From contig CAISYX010000286.1 of the NCBI GenBank assembly GCA_903889815.1, forward strand, positions 1 to 13,705: a DNA stretch of 13,705 nt. Direction: 5' to 3'. The notes under the pieces are model-generated. The model ran no database searches and had not been told where the DNA came from. It worked only from the letters and a program-made list of their open reading frames with translations. The position numbers and the translations under genes were made by a program. The DNA is from an uncultured Gammaproteobacteria bacterium. GTDB lineage: Bacteria > Pseudomonadota > Gammaproteobacteria > Pseudomonadales > Pseudohongiellaceae. The first letter of the stretch is position 1. Every line of letters starts with the position of its first letter. Of the stretch, positions 7,853-13,705 are shown in pieces.

Positions 7853-9343
7853 TCATTCCCGTGCGGCAGGGATTCGCACGGTAATCTGGACGTTCTCGGC
7901 GCGCACAGGCGTTCCGTCTCGCATGGCTGGCCTGAACTGCATCAGCTCGGTCAGCTTGCGCACTTTGACGCGGTTGGGGGTGTTGTCGATCGAGATCGTC
8001 ACGACTTCCATGTTGCTTACCTGTCCATTGGTGCGGACATTGAAACGCAATTGCGCTTCCAGAGTGCCCTCGGGACTCTCCGCCTTGCCTTCCAATCCAG
8101 GAATCAAAGTCGAAATGAGATTGTAATCCGCCAGTGCATAGGACACGGGCTCGGCCACATGGACACAGTCAGGCATCGCTGCTGTCACAGTGGCGTGAAA
8201 AACAGTAGCGGGCAGCAGGACGGGACAGCGGGTGAGGGCGTCGATCAGGGCTTTGTCCAAGCCCGCCTCCTGGAATAGCGCCATGGCATCACTGTAGGAC
8301 ATCATGGCCGAGCCAGCCGACGAAGTGCCGCGACGCATGCCTGCAAAATTGCCCGGGCGATCCTCGAACTGCTGACGCATCAGCACTGAATCGCCCATGG
8401 CCAGCAATGCCATCGCTTCCGCTTCGCGGTTGCCGGTACCCGCGAACACGTCGCGGATGCGCTCCAGCTCCGAGTAGCTCGCGCCCATGTTCGCCTTGAA
8501 GGACCGTTCTATCACTGTGCTCGCGCGCGAGCCATAGAGGGCTTCCACTTCCGACACGCCCAGGCCGGCGCCGCCGCCACTGCCAATGCTGCCACGGCTG
8601 CGCAGACCTTCAGTTTCCAGCATCAGGTCCTGAGAGGTGTCATCCGTCAGCATGATCGCCAGCGCGATATAGAGGTCCGCCACTGACTTGTCGTAAAGAT
8701 AGGGCACCAGCGCTTCGCTTTCGGCACCAAACTGCTCCTCTGCGAGTGCCGCCGCCTTGTCTTCCAGAATGCTGAGTCGCACCAGGTGGTGTGCTTCGCG
8801 CGCGCGTTCATCCTGTCCCAGCGCGCGCAAGTGCCAGGCGCCAACGCTCTTGAGTCCTGCCAGCCGGGCCTCGGTGGGCAGTGATTCATCGCGCTGATAC
8901 AGCCAGCTCAGATACTGCAGAGTTTCGTTGATGCGTTGCCAGTCACCGGCACTGGACTGCAACTCCAGCATGGTTTCAATGGTGGGAATCTGCTGCGCCG
9001 AATACAGGCCGTGATTGATTCGCTGTATCTGCAGCTGCTGATCGAGAAGCGCGAAGGCCTGCTCGAAACTGGCATTCTCGATGTGCGTGTCGATCAGGCC
9101 CTGCAAGGGCTCCAGCAGGCGAGTGTCGAACGGACCGTGGGCACTCTGCAATGCATTGATCGCGTCCTCGTACTGCGCGACTTTTGCCACATGCTCGATG
9201 GCACGCTGCGTGCTGCTGTCAGCGGCGCTGGTATCCTGAGCAAGCGCGTGGCTGCTCTGCAACGTGCATGCAAGAACCGCCAGCAGTGCGCTGCGTCGCA
9301 GGCGCGCAGAAAGGTGTCCGGCTGAATCAGGCGTGGTGTGCAT
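7853..9343 (-). CDS. Exported helical-repeat protein with a TonB-C-like C-terminal domain
   Basis: A 496-residue protein that I cannot name. The start MHTTPDSAG has AAGG 10 nt upstream. RLRR and a hydrophobic core (about 18-35) form a signal peptide with likely cleavage after ALA at 35; C26 makes a lipoprotein signal possible but the lipobox is poor. Residues about 40-290 are predominantly helical with paired Leu/Ala patterns resembling TPR-type repeats, but no clean repeat was verified by eye. A Gly/Ser-rich insert (GSIGSGGGAGLG) interrupts it. The last 75 residues (LEAQLRFNVRTNGQVSNMEVV, then LTELMQFRPAMRDGTPVRAENVQITVRI) match the TonB/TolA-like C-terminal fold pattern. There is no proline-rich spacer or N-terminal membrane anchor as in true TonB, so energy transduction is doubtful. 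It is convergent with the CoA-transferase and divergent from the leader/aminotransferase unit. Confidence 0.75.
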   Translation of the reverse strand: MHTTPDSAGHLSARLRRSALLAVLACTLQSSHALAQDTSAADSSTQRAIEHVAKVAQYEDAINALQSAHGPFDTRLLEPLQGLIDTHIENASFEQAFALLDQQLQIQRINHGLYSAQQIPTIETMLELQSSAGDWQRINETLQYLSWLYQRDESLPTEARLAGLKSVGAWHLRALGQDERAREAHHLVRLSILEDKAAALAEEQFGAESEALVPYLYDKSVADLYIALAIMLTDDTSQDLMLETEGLRSRGSIGSGGGAGLGVSEVEALYGSRASTVIERSFKANMGASYSELERIRDVFAGTGNREAEAMALLAMGDSVLMRQQFEDRPGNFAGMRRGTSSAGSAMMSYSDAMALFQEAGLDKALIDALTRCPVLLPATVFHATVTAAMPDCVHVAEPVSYALADYNLISTLIPGLEGKAESPEGTLEAQLRFNVRTNGQVSNMEVVTISIDNTPNRVKVRKLTELMQFRPAMRDGTPVRAENVQITVRIPAARE

Positions 9344-9367
9344 GCCGCTGAGACCTTGAACTGGTGG

Positions 9368-9396
9368 TTGACTTGACCAAGTAGATCACATAGATT
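9368..9396 (+). promoter_or_regulatory. Sigma70-type promoter of the leader ORF and aminotransferase
   Basis: TTGACT at 9368-9373 (5/6) and TAGATT at 9391-9396 (4/6) are separated by exactly 17 bp. The expected start is near 9403, about 44 nt before the leader ORF. An inverted repeat ACTTG-AC-CAAGT (9371-9382) overlaps the -35 and spacer and could be an operator, though it is short. Confidence 0.55.
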
Positions 9397-9446
9397 CGCC
9401 CGCCTCAAACCCGCCGTGCAATTTCGCACCCGGTGTCTGGAATCTC

Positions 9447-9566
9447 ATGAACACAACGCTCAGCACATTCTTCGCAATTGCCATGCCGGCCGCGCTTTCC
9501 GCCGCGGCCCGCCGTCGTGCGCGCGCGACCAGCGCCTATTCATCGGAGATGCCTGAGACTCTCTAA
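9447..9566 (+). CDS. Putative arginine-rich leader peptide (39 aa) upstream of the aminotransferase
   Basis: ATG at 9447 has GGA 5 nt upstream (9439-9441). The 39-codon ORF starts MNTTLSTFFAIAMPA and ends SSEMPETL before TAA at 9564. Codons 22-24 and 26 are Arg (CGC CGT CGT, Ala, CGC; 9510-9524), four Arg in five codons. It lies between a good promoter and a strong terminator, both in front of an ArgD-like gene, and its stop codon is 24 nt before the terminator stem. This is the layout of attenuator leader peptides such as those of trp, his and ilv operons. Translation is not proven. An alternative is a short chance ORF. Confidence 0.6.
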   Translation: MNTTLSTFFAIAMPAALSAAARRRARATSAYSSEMPETL

Positions 9567-9607
9567 GCAATACTGAACCACCGAACCAGAACCTCCAGGC
9601 GTCCCGA
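9543..9607 (+). promoter_or_regulatory. Predicted antiterminator pairing
   Basis: TCGGAGATGCCTGAG (9543-9557, the end of the leader ORF) pairs with CTCCAGGCGTCCCGA (9593-9607) in 14 base pairs with one G-U and two single-base bulges (A9547, C9595). The second arm covers seven of the ten bases of the terminator's 5' arm plus most of its loop, so the two structures exclude each other. A ribosome stalled on the Arg codons (to 9524) would leave 9543-9557 free; one that reaches the stop codon at 9564 would cover it. The pairing was found by eye and not folded by program. Confidence 0.6.
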
Positions 9608-9625
9608 CTCCTGGAGGTTTTTTTT
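9590..9625 (+). terminator. Attenuator terminator in the aminotransferase leader
   Basis: AACCTCCAGG (9590-9599) pairs with CCTGGAGGTT (9610-9619) in a perfect 10-bp stem with a 10-nt loop. Eight T residues (9618-9625) follow, two of them within the stem. It lies only 24 bp before the aminotransferase ATG and after the promoter for that gene, so it must be passed for expression. That position marks it as regulatory, and it cannot serve the divergent minus-strand gene. Confidence 0.85.
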
Positions 9626-9649
9626 GCCTTGAAAAAAGCCGGAGGGCTT

Positions 9650-10867
9650 ATGAAAACGATCGAGATTGAAGACAGCCTCGCGCTGACAGTCTGCATGAAA
9701 CAAGCTGTCGCCTTTGAACGGGGACTGGGTGCCCGGGTGTGGGATGAGCAGGGCCGTGCGTGGCTGGATTTTACCGCGGGCTGGGGAGTCACCAGCCTGG
9801 GCCATTCCCATCCGGCAATCGTGGCTGCCATTACCGAGCAGGCCGGCAAGCTGATGCAGAATCCGAATTCGGGATTCACCTATTCGCCAGTTCGCGCAAA
9901 GCTTCTGCAGCAGTTGCAGCCATTGCTGCCGGCAGGTCTGCACCGTGTGTTCTTCGCGAACAGCGGAGCAGAAGCCAATGATGCAGCAGTCAAGCTCGCG
10001 CGCAAGGTCACCGGCCGCGAGCGGGTGCTGGCGGCGAACAGCTCTTTCCATGGCCGTACGCTGGCCACACTCTCGCTGTCGGGAGGGCCCGAGAATGGAG
10101 CGCGCTTCAGCCCGCAGGTGCCCGGCAATGACTTCGTGCCCTATGGCGACATTGCTGCACTGCGCAGGGCAATCGGAGACGACGTTGCGGCGGTAATCCT
10201 GGAACCCGTTCAAGGCGAGGGCGGCGTGCGGGTGGCCCCTCCTGGCTATCTGCAGAGCGTGGCGCAGTTGTGCCACCGGCACGGTGCCTTGTTCATTGCC
10301 GATGAAGTGCAGACCGGATTCTGCCGTACTGGCAGCTTCTTCGCCGTGGACGATGCCGATGTGCAGCCTGACATCCTTACCATGGGCAAGGGCATCGCCG
10401 GTGGCTTCCCGTTTGCTGCCTTTGCTGTCAGTGATGCGGTGGCAGCGGGAGTGGCCAAAGGGGATCACGGCGGCACTTATTGCGGCAATCCATTGGGGTG
10501 CGCAGTCGCCAGTGCTGTGGTGGCATTCCTGGTAGACAACGAAATCGCCGCACGCGTGGCGCAGTTGGGCCTGCGGGCGCTGGCAGACTTGCACCTGCTG
10601 GCACAGCGCTATCCTGAGCTGGTGCGGGAGGTGCGCGGCAAGGGCTTGCTGATCGGGCTGCAACTGCACAATGACGCCCAGGTCACAGCGCTCGCCTCAC
10701 TGTGTCTGGATCGACGACTGCTGGTCACGCCGACGCGCAATGCAGTGCTGCGCCTGATCCCGAGTCTGCTGCTGGAGCAGCAGGAGTGGGAAGAGGGTCT
10801 GGCCATCCTGGCCGATGCGCTGAGAGCCCTGAGCGCGGCGACCCAGCATGCCGGGCGAGCTGCCTGA
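9650..10867 (+). CDS. argD: ArgD-like acetylornithine / class III aminotransferase
   Basis: A 405-residue PLP enzyme. ArgD converts N-acetylglutamate semialdehyde and glutamate to N-acetylornithine in arginine synthesis. The ATG at 9650 has GGAGG at 9641-9645. Landmarks: SGAEANDAAVKLAR (105-118), SSFHGRTLATLSLSG (131-145), VPYGDIAAL (163-171), ILEPVQGEGGV (183-193), the PLP-ring Asp D218 in IADEVQTGF, the Schiff-base Lys K247 in TMGKGIAGGFP, and GGTYCGNPLGCA (274-285), whose Thr binds PLP phosphate. The length is right for ArgD. Related enzymes (succinylornithine, GABA and other omega-aminotransferases) share these motifs, so the substrate is not certain; the Arg-rich leader in front supports ArgD. 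A CurA-like gene follows after 93 bp, and no terminator is seen between. Confidence 0.82.
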   Translation: MKTIEIEDSLALTVCMKQAVAFERGLGARVWDEQGRAWLDFTAGWGVTSLGHSHPAIVAAITEQAGKLMQNPNSGFTYSPVRAKLLQQLQPLLPAGLHRVFFANSGAEANDAAVKLARKVTGRERVLAANSSFHGRTLATLSLSGGPENGARFSPQVPGNDFVPYGDIAALRRAIGDDVAAVILEPVQGEGGVRVAPPGYLQSVAQLCHRHGALFIADEVQTGFCRTGSFFAVDDADVQPDILTMGKGIAGGFPFAAFAVSDAVAAGVAKGDHGGTYCGNPLGCAVASAVVAFLVDNEIAARVAQLGLRALADLHLLAQRYPELVREVRGKGLLIGLQLHNDAQVTALASLCLDRRLLVTPTRNAVLRLIPSLLLEQQEWEEGLAILADALRALSAATQHAGRAA

Positions 10868-10960
10868 GAAATTGTCTGACGCACGGACGAGCGCGGTCTG
10901 CCTGGAGTAACATGTGCTGCGCGCAGGATTTCCCTGCCCTGGATTACACAGAGGGTGAGT

Positions 10961-11977
10961 ATGCAGAACACCAAGATCGTCATGGCAAGAAGGCCCGTCG
11001 GAGAACCGGATGACAGCTGTTTCAGCACAGTGCATGAAGAAGTGCCAGAGCTGGAGGAGGGCCAGATCCTGATCAAGGTGATCTGGCTGTCACTCGATCC
11101 TTACATGCGCGGCCGCATGAACGATGTGAAGTCCTACGCCAAGCCACTGCAGCCAGGCGATGTGATGCCGGGCGAGTCCGCTGGCGTGGTTCTGCAGTCG
11201 CGCTCTGCACGGTTTGTGCCGGGCGATCACGTTACCATCCATCAGGGCTGGCAGAGCGTGATTGTGTCCGACGATACAGACCCGCGCCTGATGAAGGTGG
11301 ATCTGGCCAATGGCACGCTCTCCGCGCATCTCGGTGTCGTTGGCATGCCCGGCCGCACAGCGTATTTCGGGTTGCAGGAGCTGGGCAAGCCACAAGCCGG
11401 TGAGACGCTCGTCGTGGCCGCCGCGTCCGGTGCAGTGGGCTCGGTGGTGGGGCAGATGGCGAAGCTTCTCGGACTGCATGTAGTCGGCATTGCCGGCGGA
11501 GCAGACAAATGTCGCTATGTGAAAGAGGAACTGGGTTTTGATGAGTGTCTTGATTATCGCGAAGGGAATCTGGCCAGCGCACTTGCCGCAGCCTGTCCGC
11601 GCGGCATCGACATTTATTTCGAAAACGTGGGCGGCGATGTGACTCGAGCCGTCGGCCCGCTTCTCAACAAAGGGGCCCGAGTGCCAATCTGTGGCTATGT
11701 CTCCAATTACAACGATGACGACATCAGCAAATCAGCCCTGCCGTTCCAGATTCTCAAGGATTTGCCAGAGGTGCCGGAGCATCGGTTCTTCCTGGTGAGC
11801 GAATGGTTCGAGCGCTGGCCGGAAGCTACCCGGCAGCTGGGGCAGTGGGTGAAGGAAGGGCGCCTGAAATATCGTGAATCGGTGGGCGAAGGGCTCGAAA
11901 AGGCGCCGGAATACTTTCGAGGACTGCTGCGCGGGCGCAACTTCGGCAAGCAGCTGGTCAAGGTTGCCGACGAGTAA
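10961..11977 (+). CDS. NADPH-dependent MDR-family oxidoreductase (CurA / PTGR-like)
   Basis: A 338-residue zinc-independent medium-chain reductase of the leukotriene B4 dehydrogenase / curcumin reductase group, which reduces the double bond of alpha,beta-unsaturated carbonyls using NADPH. It shows LSLDPYMRGRM (43-53), GMPGRTAYFGL (128-138), the Rossmann motif AASGAVGSVVG (154-164) and YFENVGG (219-225). The catalytic Cys/His zinc ligands of true alcohol dehydrogenases are absent. I chose the ATG at 10961 (GAGG 6 nt upstream) over a GTG six bases earlier. The physiological substrate is unknown; the family is broad and often mislabelled. It lies 93 bp after the aminotransferase on the same strand and meets modC tail to tail, with a 28-bp gap. 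Confidence 0.9.
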   Translation: MQNTKIVMARRPVGEPDDSCFSTVHEEVPELEEGQILIKVIWLSLDPYMRGRMNDVKSYAKPLQPGDVMPGESAGVVLQSRSARFVPGDHVTIHQGWQSVIVSDDTDPRLMKVDLANGTLSAHLGVVGMPGRTAYFGLQELGKPQAGETLVVAAASGAVGSVVGQMAKLLGLHVVGIAGGADKCRYVKEELGFDECLDYREGNLASALAAACPRGIDIYFENVGGDVTRAVGPLLNKGARVPICGYVSNYNDDDISKSALPFQILKDLPEVPEHRFFLVSEWFERWPEATRQLGQWVKEGRLKYRESVGEGLEKAPEYFRGLLRGRNFGKQLVKVADE

Positions 11978-12005
11978 CTCGTCTCGGTCCCGGAACGGGC
12001 GAGTC

Positions 12006-13106
12006 TCAGGCCTGCGCGGCCGCCTCGGGCATCAGATGCACGAGGTCGCCGCGCAGGCGCACCTCCAGCGTCTGTCCTTCTGTCACAGCATAGCGCTGTG
12101 CCACATGACGCGGGACGTTCATCGTGAGCTGGTCGTTCATGGCCTGCAATGTCACCCGGAATTGTTCTCCCAGTGACAGCATGCGTGTGACGCGAACGTT
12201 CACCAGATTGTCCAGTGCAAGCAGATTGCCTGCATTGACATTCACCAGCAACACCCCCGTACTTGGCACGGCCCACGCCACCCGTTCTCCCGTCGCAAAA
12301 CGTTCCTGCTTCCGTATCCGCAGGCGTTGGCCCTGCCATTCCAGAATGGTGTGGTCGCTGCCATGCTCGCGCACCGTGCCCGAAAAAAGATTGCGCATAC
12401 CCAGCAGTCTGGCCACCTCGGCGCTCGCCGGCGCGCGCAGCAGTTGATCGGGCGTGTCGGTCTGCAGAATGGTACCGCGATTCAGAATGCACATTCGGTC
12501 GGCCAGCAGTGTTGCCTCGTCCAGGTCGTGGGTCACCAGTATCACTGGCATGCGCAGTTCCTCACGCAGTTCCGCCAGCTCGTAATACAGTGCTTCGCGG
12601 GTGGCGCGATCCACCGCCGAGAAGGGTTCGTCCAGCAGCAGAATCTTCGGCTCGCGCGCCAGCGCTCTGGCGACGGCCACGCGCTGCTGCTGGCCGCCGG
12701 ACAGTTGCTGTGGCAGACGTTGCTCGAGGCCTTGCAGGTGCATGCGTTCCAGCCAGCGGCGGGCGCGTTGCTGACGTTCTGCCACGGGCAGGTCCAGCAT
12801 GGCGGCAGCAATGTTGTGCAGAGCATCCAGATGGGGAAACAGCGCAAAGCTCTGAAACACCATGCCGATGCGACGCTGTTGCGTCGGCACAATCAGGTTG
12901 CGCGCACTGTCGAACCAGGGCTCCGCATCGCAATGGATGCTGCCCTGTGCCGGCTGGTGCAGGCCGGCGATGCTGCGCAGCAAGGTGGTCTTGCCACTGC
13001 CGGAGGGGCCCACCAGTGCGAGCACTTCTCCCGGCGCACAGTGCAGGTCGGCATGCAGGGGAATCGCGCCATCCTGACGCAGGCTGAGTGCGAGTCCCTC
13101 ACGCAT
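12006..13106 (-). CDS. modC: Molybdate ABC transporter ATP-binding protein
   Basis: A 366-residue ATPase that powers molybdate import at the inner-membrane face. It has Walker A GPSGSGKT (33-40), Q-loop Q85 in VFQ, signature LSGGQQQR (135-142), Walker B ILLLDEP (155-161) and the switch His193. The C-terminal region (about 295-360) is a TOBE/Mop-like domain that may sense oxyanion. The length suits ModC (about 350). The signature with QQQ and the VARALA after it resemble the CysA/PotA/FbpC branch, so the name rests mainly on the adjoining modB. The ATG overlaps the modB stop by 8 bp (ATGCGTGA), which suggests translational coupling. Alternatives are sulfate, iron or polyamine ATPases. Confidence 0.82.
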   Translation of the reverse strand: MREGLALSLRQDGAIPLHADLHCAPGEVLALVGPSGSGKTTLLRSIAGLHQPAQGSIHCDAEPWFDSARNLIVPTQQRRIGMVFQSFALFPHLDALHNIAAAMLDLPVAERQQRARRWLERMHLQGLEQRLPQQLSGGQQQRVAVARALAREPKILLLDEPFSAVDRATREALYYELAELREELRMPVILVTHDLDEATLLADRMCILNRGTILQTDTPDQLLRAPASAEVARLLGMRNLFSGTVREHGSDHTILEWQGQRLRIRKQERFATGERVAWAVPSTGVLLVNVNAGNLLALDNLVNVRVTRMLSLGEQFRVTLQAMNDQLTMNVPRHVAQRYAVTEGQTLEVRLRGDLVHLMPEAAAQA

Positions 13107-13705
13107 GGGGCGGCCTCGACGTCATGCGTGCGGTGGCGAAATAGGACAGGCTGATGGCGGCCAGCGAAATGATCAGCAGCACGGCCGACATCAGGCCGGC
13201 GGACTGGTTGTCGAAGGCCTGTACGCGGTCATAGATGGAAATTGCAATGGTGCGCGTTTCCCCGGGAATGCTGCCCCCGACCATCAGCACGACGCCGAAT
13301 TCCCCAAGGGTGTGGGCAAAGGTCAGTACCAGCGCCGATAGAATGCCGGGCCATGCCAGTGGCAGTTCAATGCGGATCAGAATCTGCCACGGGGACAGGC
13401 CACAGCAGCGACCCGCTTCGCGCACTTCCGGAGCGATGGACTCAAACGCTCGCTGCATGGGCTGAATGGCAAAGGGCAGATTGAAGATGACAGAGGCCAC
13501 CAGCAGGCCAGAGAAGGAAAATGTCAGTTGCTGTCCGAAGAGGGACTCCCACGCGCGGCCCACGGGCGAGCCAGCCCCCATCGCCACGAGCAGATAGAAG
13601 CCCAGAACTGTCGGCGGCAGCACCAACGGCAACGCTACCAGGGCTTCAAGCAGGCTCTTGCAGCGCATCTGCGTCCAGGCCAGCCGGCGGCCCATCCAGA
13701 TACCC
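13099..13705 (-). CDS. modB: Molybdate ABC transporter permease, 5' end missing
   Basis: The inner-membrane permease partner of modC. The visible 201 residues begin in mid-gene at the right edge; an internal Met at 13695 is not the true start, since ModB is about 225-230 residues and the LPLVLPPTVLGFYLL segment normally lies some 50 residues in. Further features are several hydrophobic spans, the EAA loop (EAGRCCGLSPWQILIRIELP) that contacts the ATPase, AHTLGEFGVVLMVGG and IPGETRTIAISIYD, which match ModB closely. modA and the start of modB would be further right. The frame is intact up to the edge. Confidence 0.9.
   Translation of the reverse strand, partial: GIWMGRRLAWTQMRCKSLLEALVALPLVLPPTVLGFYLLVAMGAGSPVGRAWESLFGQQLTFSFSGLLVASVIFNLPFAIQPMQRAFESIAPEVREAGRCCGLSPWQILIRIELPLAWPGILSALVLTFAHTLGEFGVVLMVGGSIPGETRTIAISIYDRVQAFDNQSAGLMSAVLLIISLAAISLSYFATARMTSRPPHA

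Noticed and set aside
9563..10669. 368-codon minus-strand open frame opposite the aminotransferase
   Set aside because: The plus strand encodes all PLP motifs of a full-length aminotransferase; the antisense frame is low-complexity and lacks a start signal.
11969..11983. Hairpin GACGAG-TAA-CTCGTC around the stop codon of the CurA-like gene, as a terminator
   Set aside because: The stem is only 6 bp, it encloses the stop codon and no T-run follows; probably chance.

Overview
The window looks like a chromosomal piece of a free-living, probably marine gammaproteobacterium. The evidence is an OmpA-type porin with a Ca-binding TSP3 repeat, a TonB-dependent receptor ending in Phe, chorismate lyase (UbiC, ubiquinone synthesis), a moderately high GC content and short intergenic gaps. 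I cannot place it to species. No tRNA, rRNA, IS element, CRISPR array or phage gene is visible.

Left block (1-4736, minus strand): a TonB-dependent outer-membrane receptor and, upstream of it, a secreted beta-helix-like protein of unknown function. A strong intrinsic terminator separates them, so each has its own promoter. Three PhoB-box-like sites (two 7-bp CTGTCAT-type repeats at 11-bp period) face the same way: before the beta-helix gene, before the receptor gene, and past the receptor gene, pointing to a gene left of the window. Two of the three have a -10-like hexamer exactly 10 bp downstream, the layout of E. coli phoA. This suggests a phosphate-starvation outer-membrane uptake locus.

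Centre (4890-7837, plus strand): an OmpA-family protein with its own promoter and terminator, then ubiC overlapping by 4 bp a family III (CaiB/BaiF) CoA-transferase. The CoA-transferase converges on a minus-strand exported protein with a TonB-C-like C-terminal domain (7853-9343).

Right centre (9368-11977, plus strand): an ArgD-like acetylornithine/class III aminotransferase followed by a CurA/PTGR-type NADPH oxidoreductase. In front of the aminotransferase is what looks like a complete ribosome-mediated attenuator: a promoter, a 39-codon leader ORF with Arg-Arg-Arg-Ala-Arg, a 10-bp terminator hairpin with eight T residues, and an alternative 14-bp pairing that would break the terminator. The regulated amino acid (Arg) matches the predicted product of the gene. 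This is the most striking thing in the window.

Right edge (12006-13705, minus strand): modC and a 5'-truncated modB of a molybdate ABC transporter, overlapping by 8 bp.
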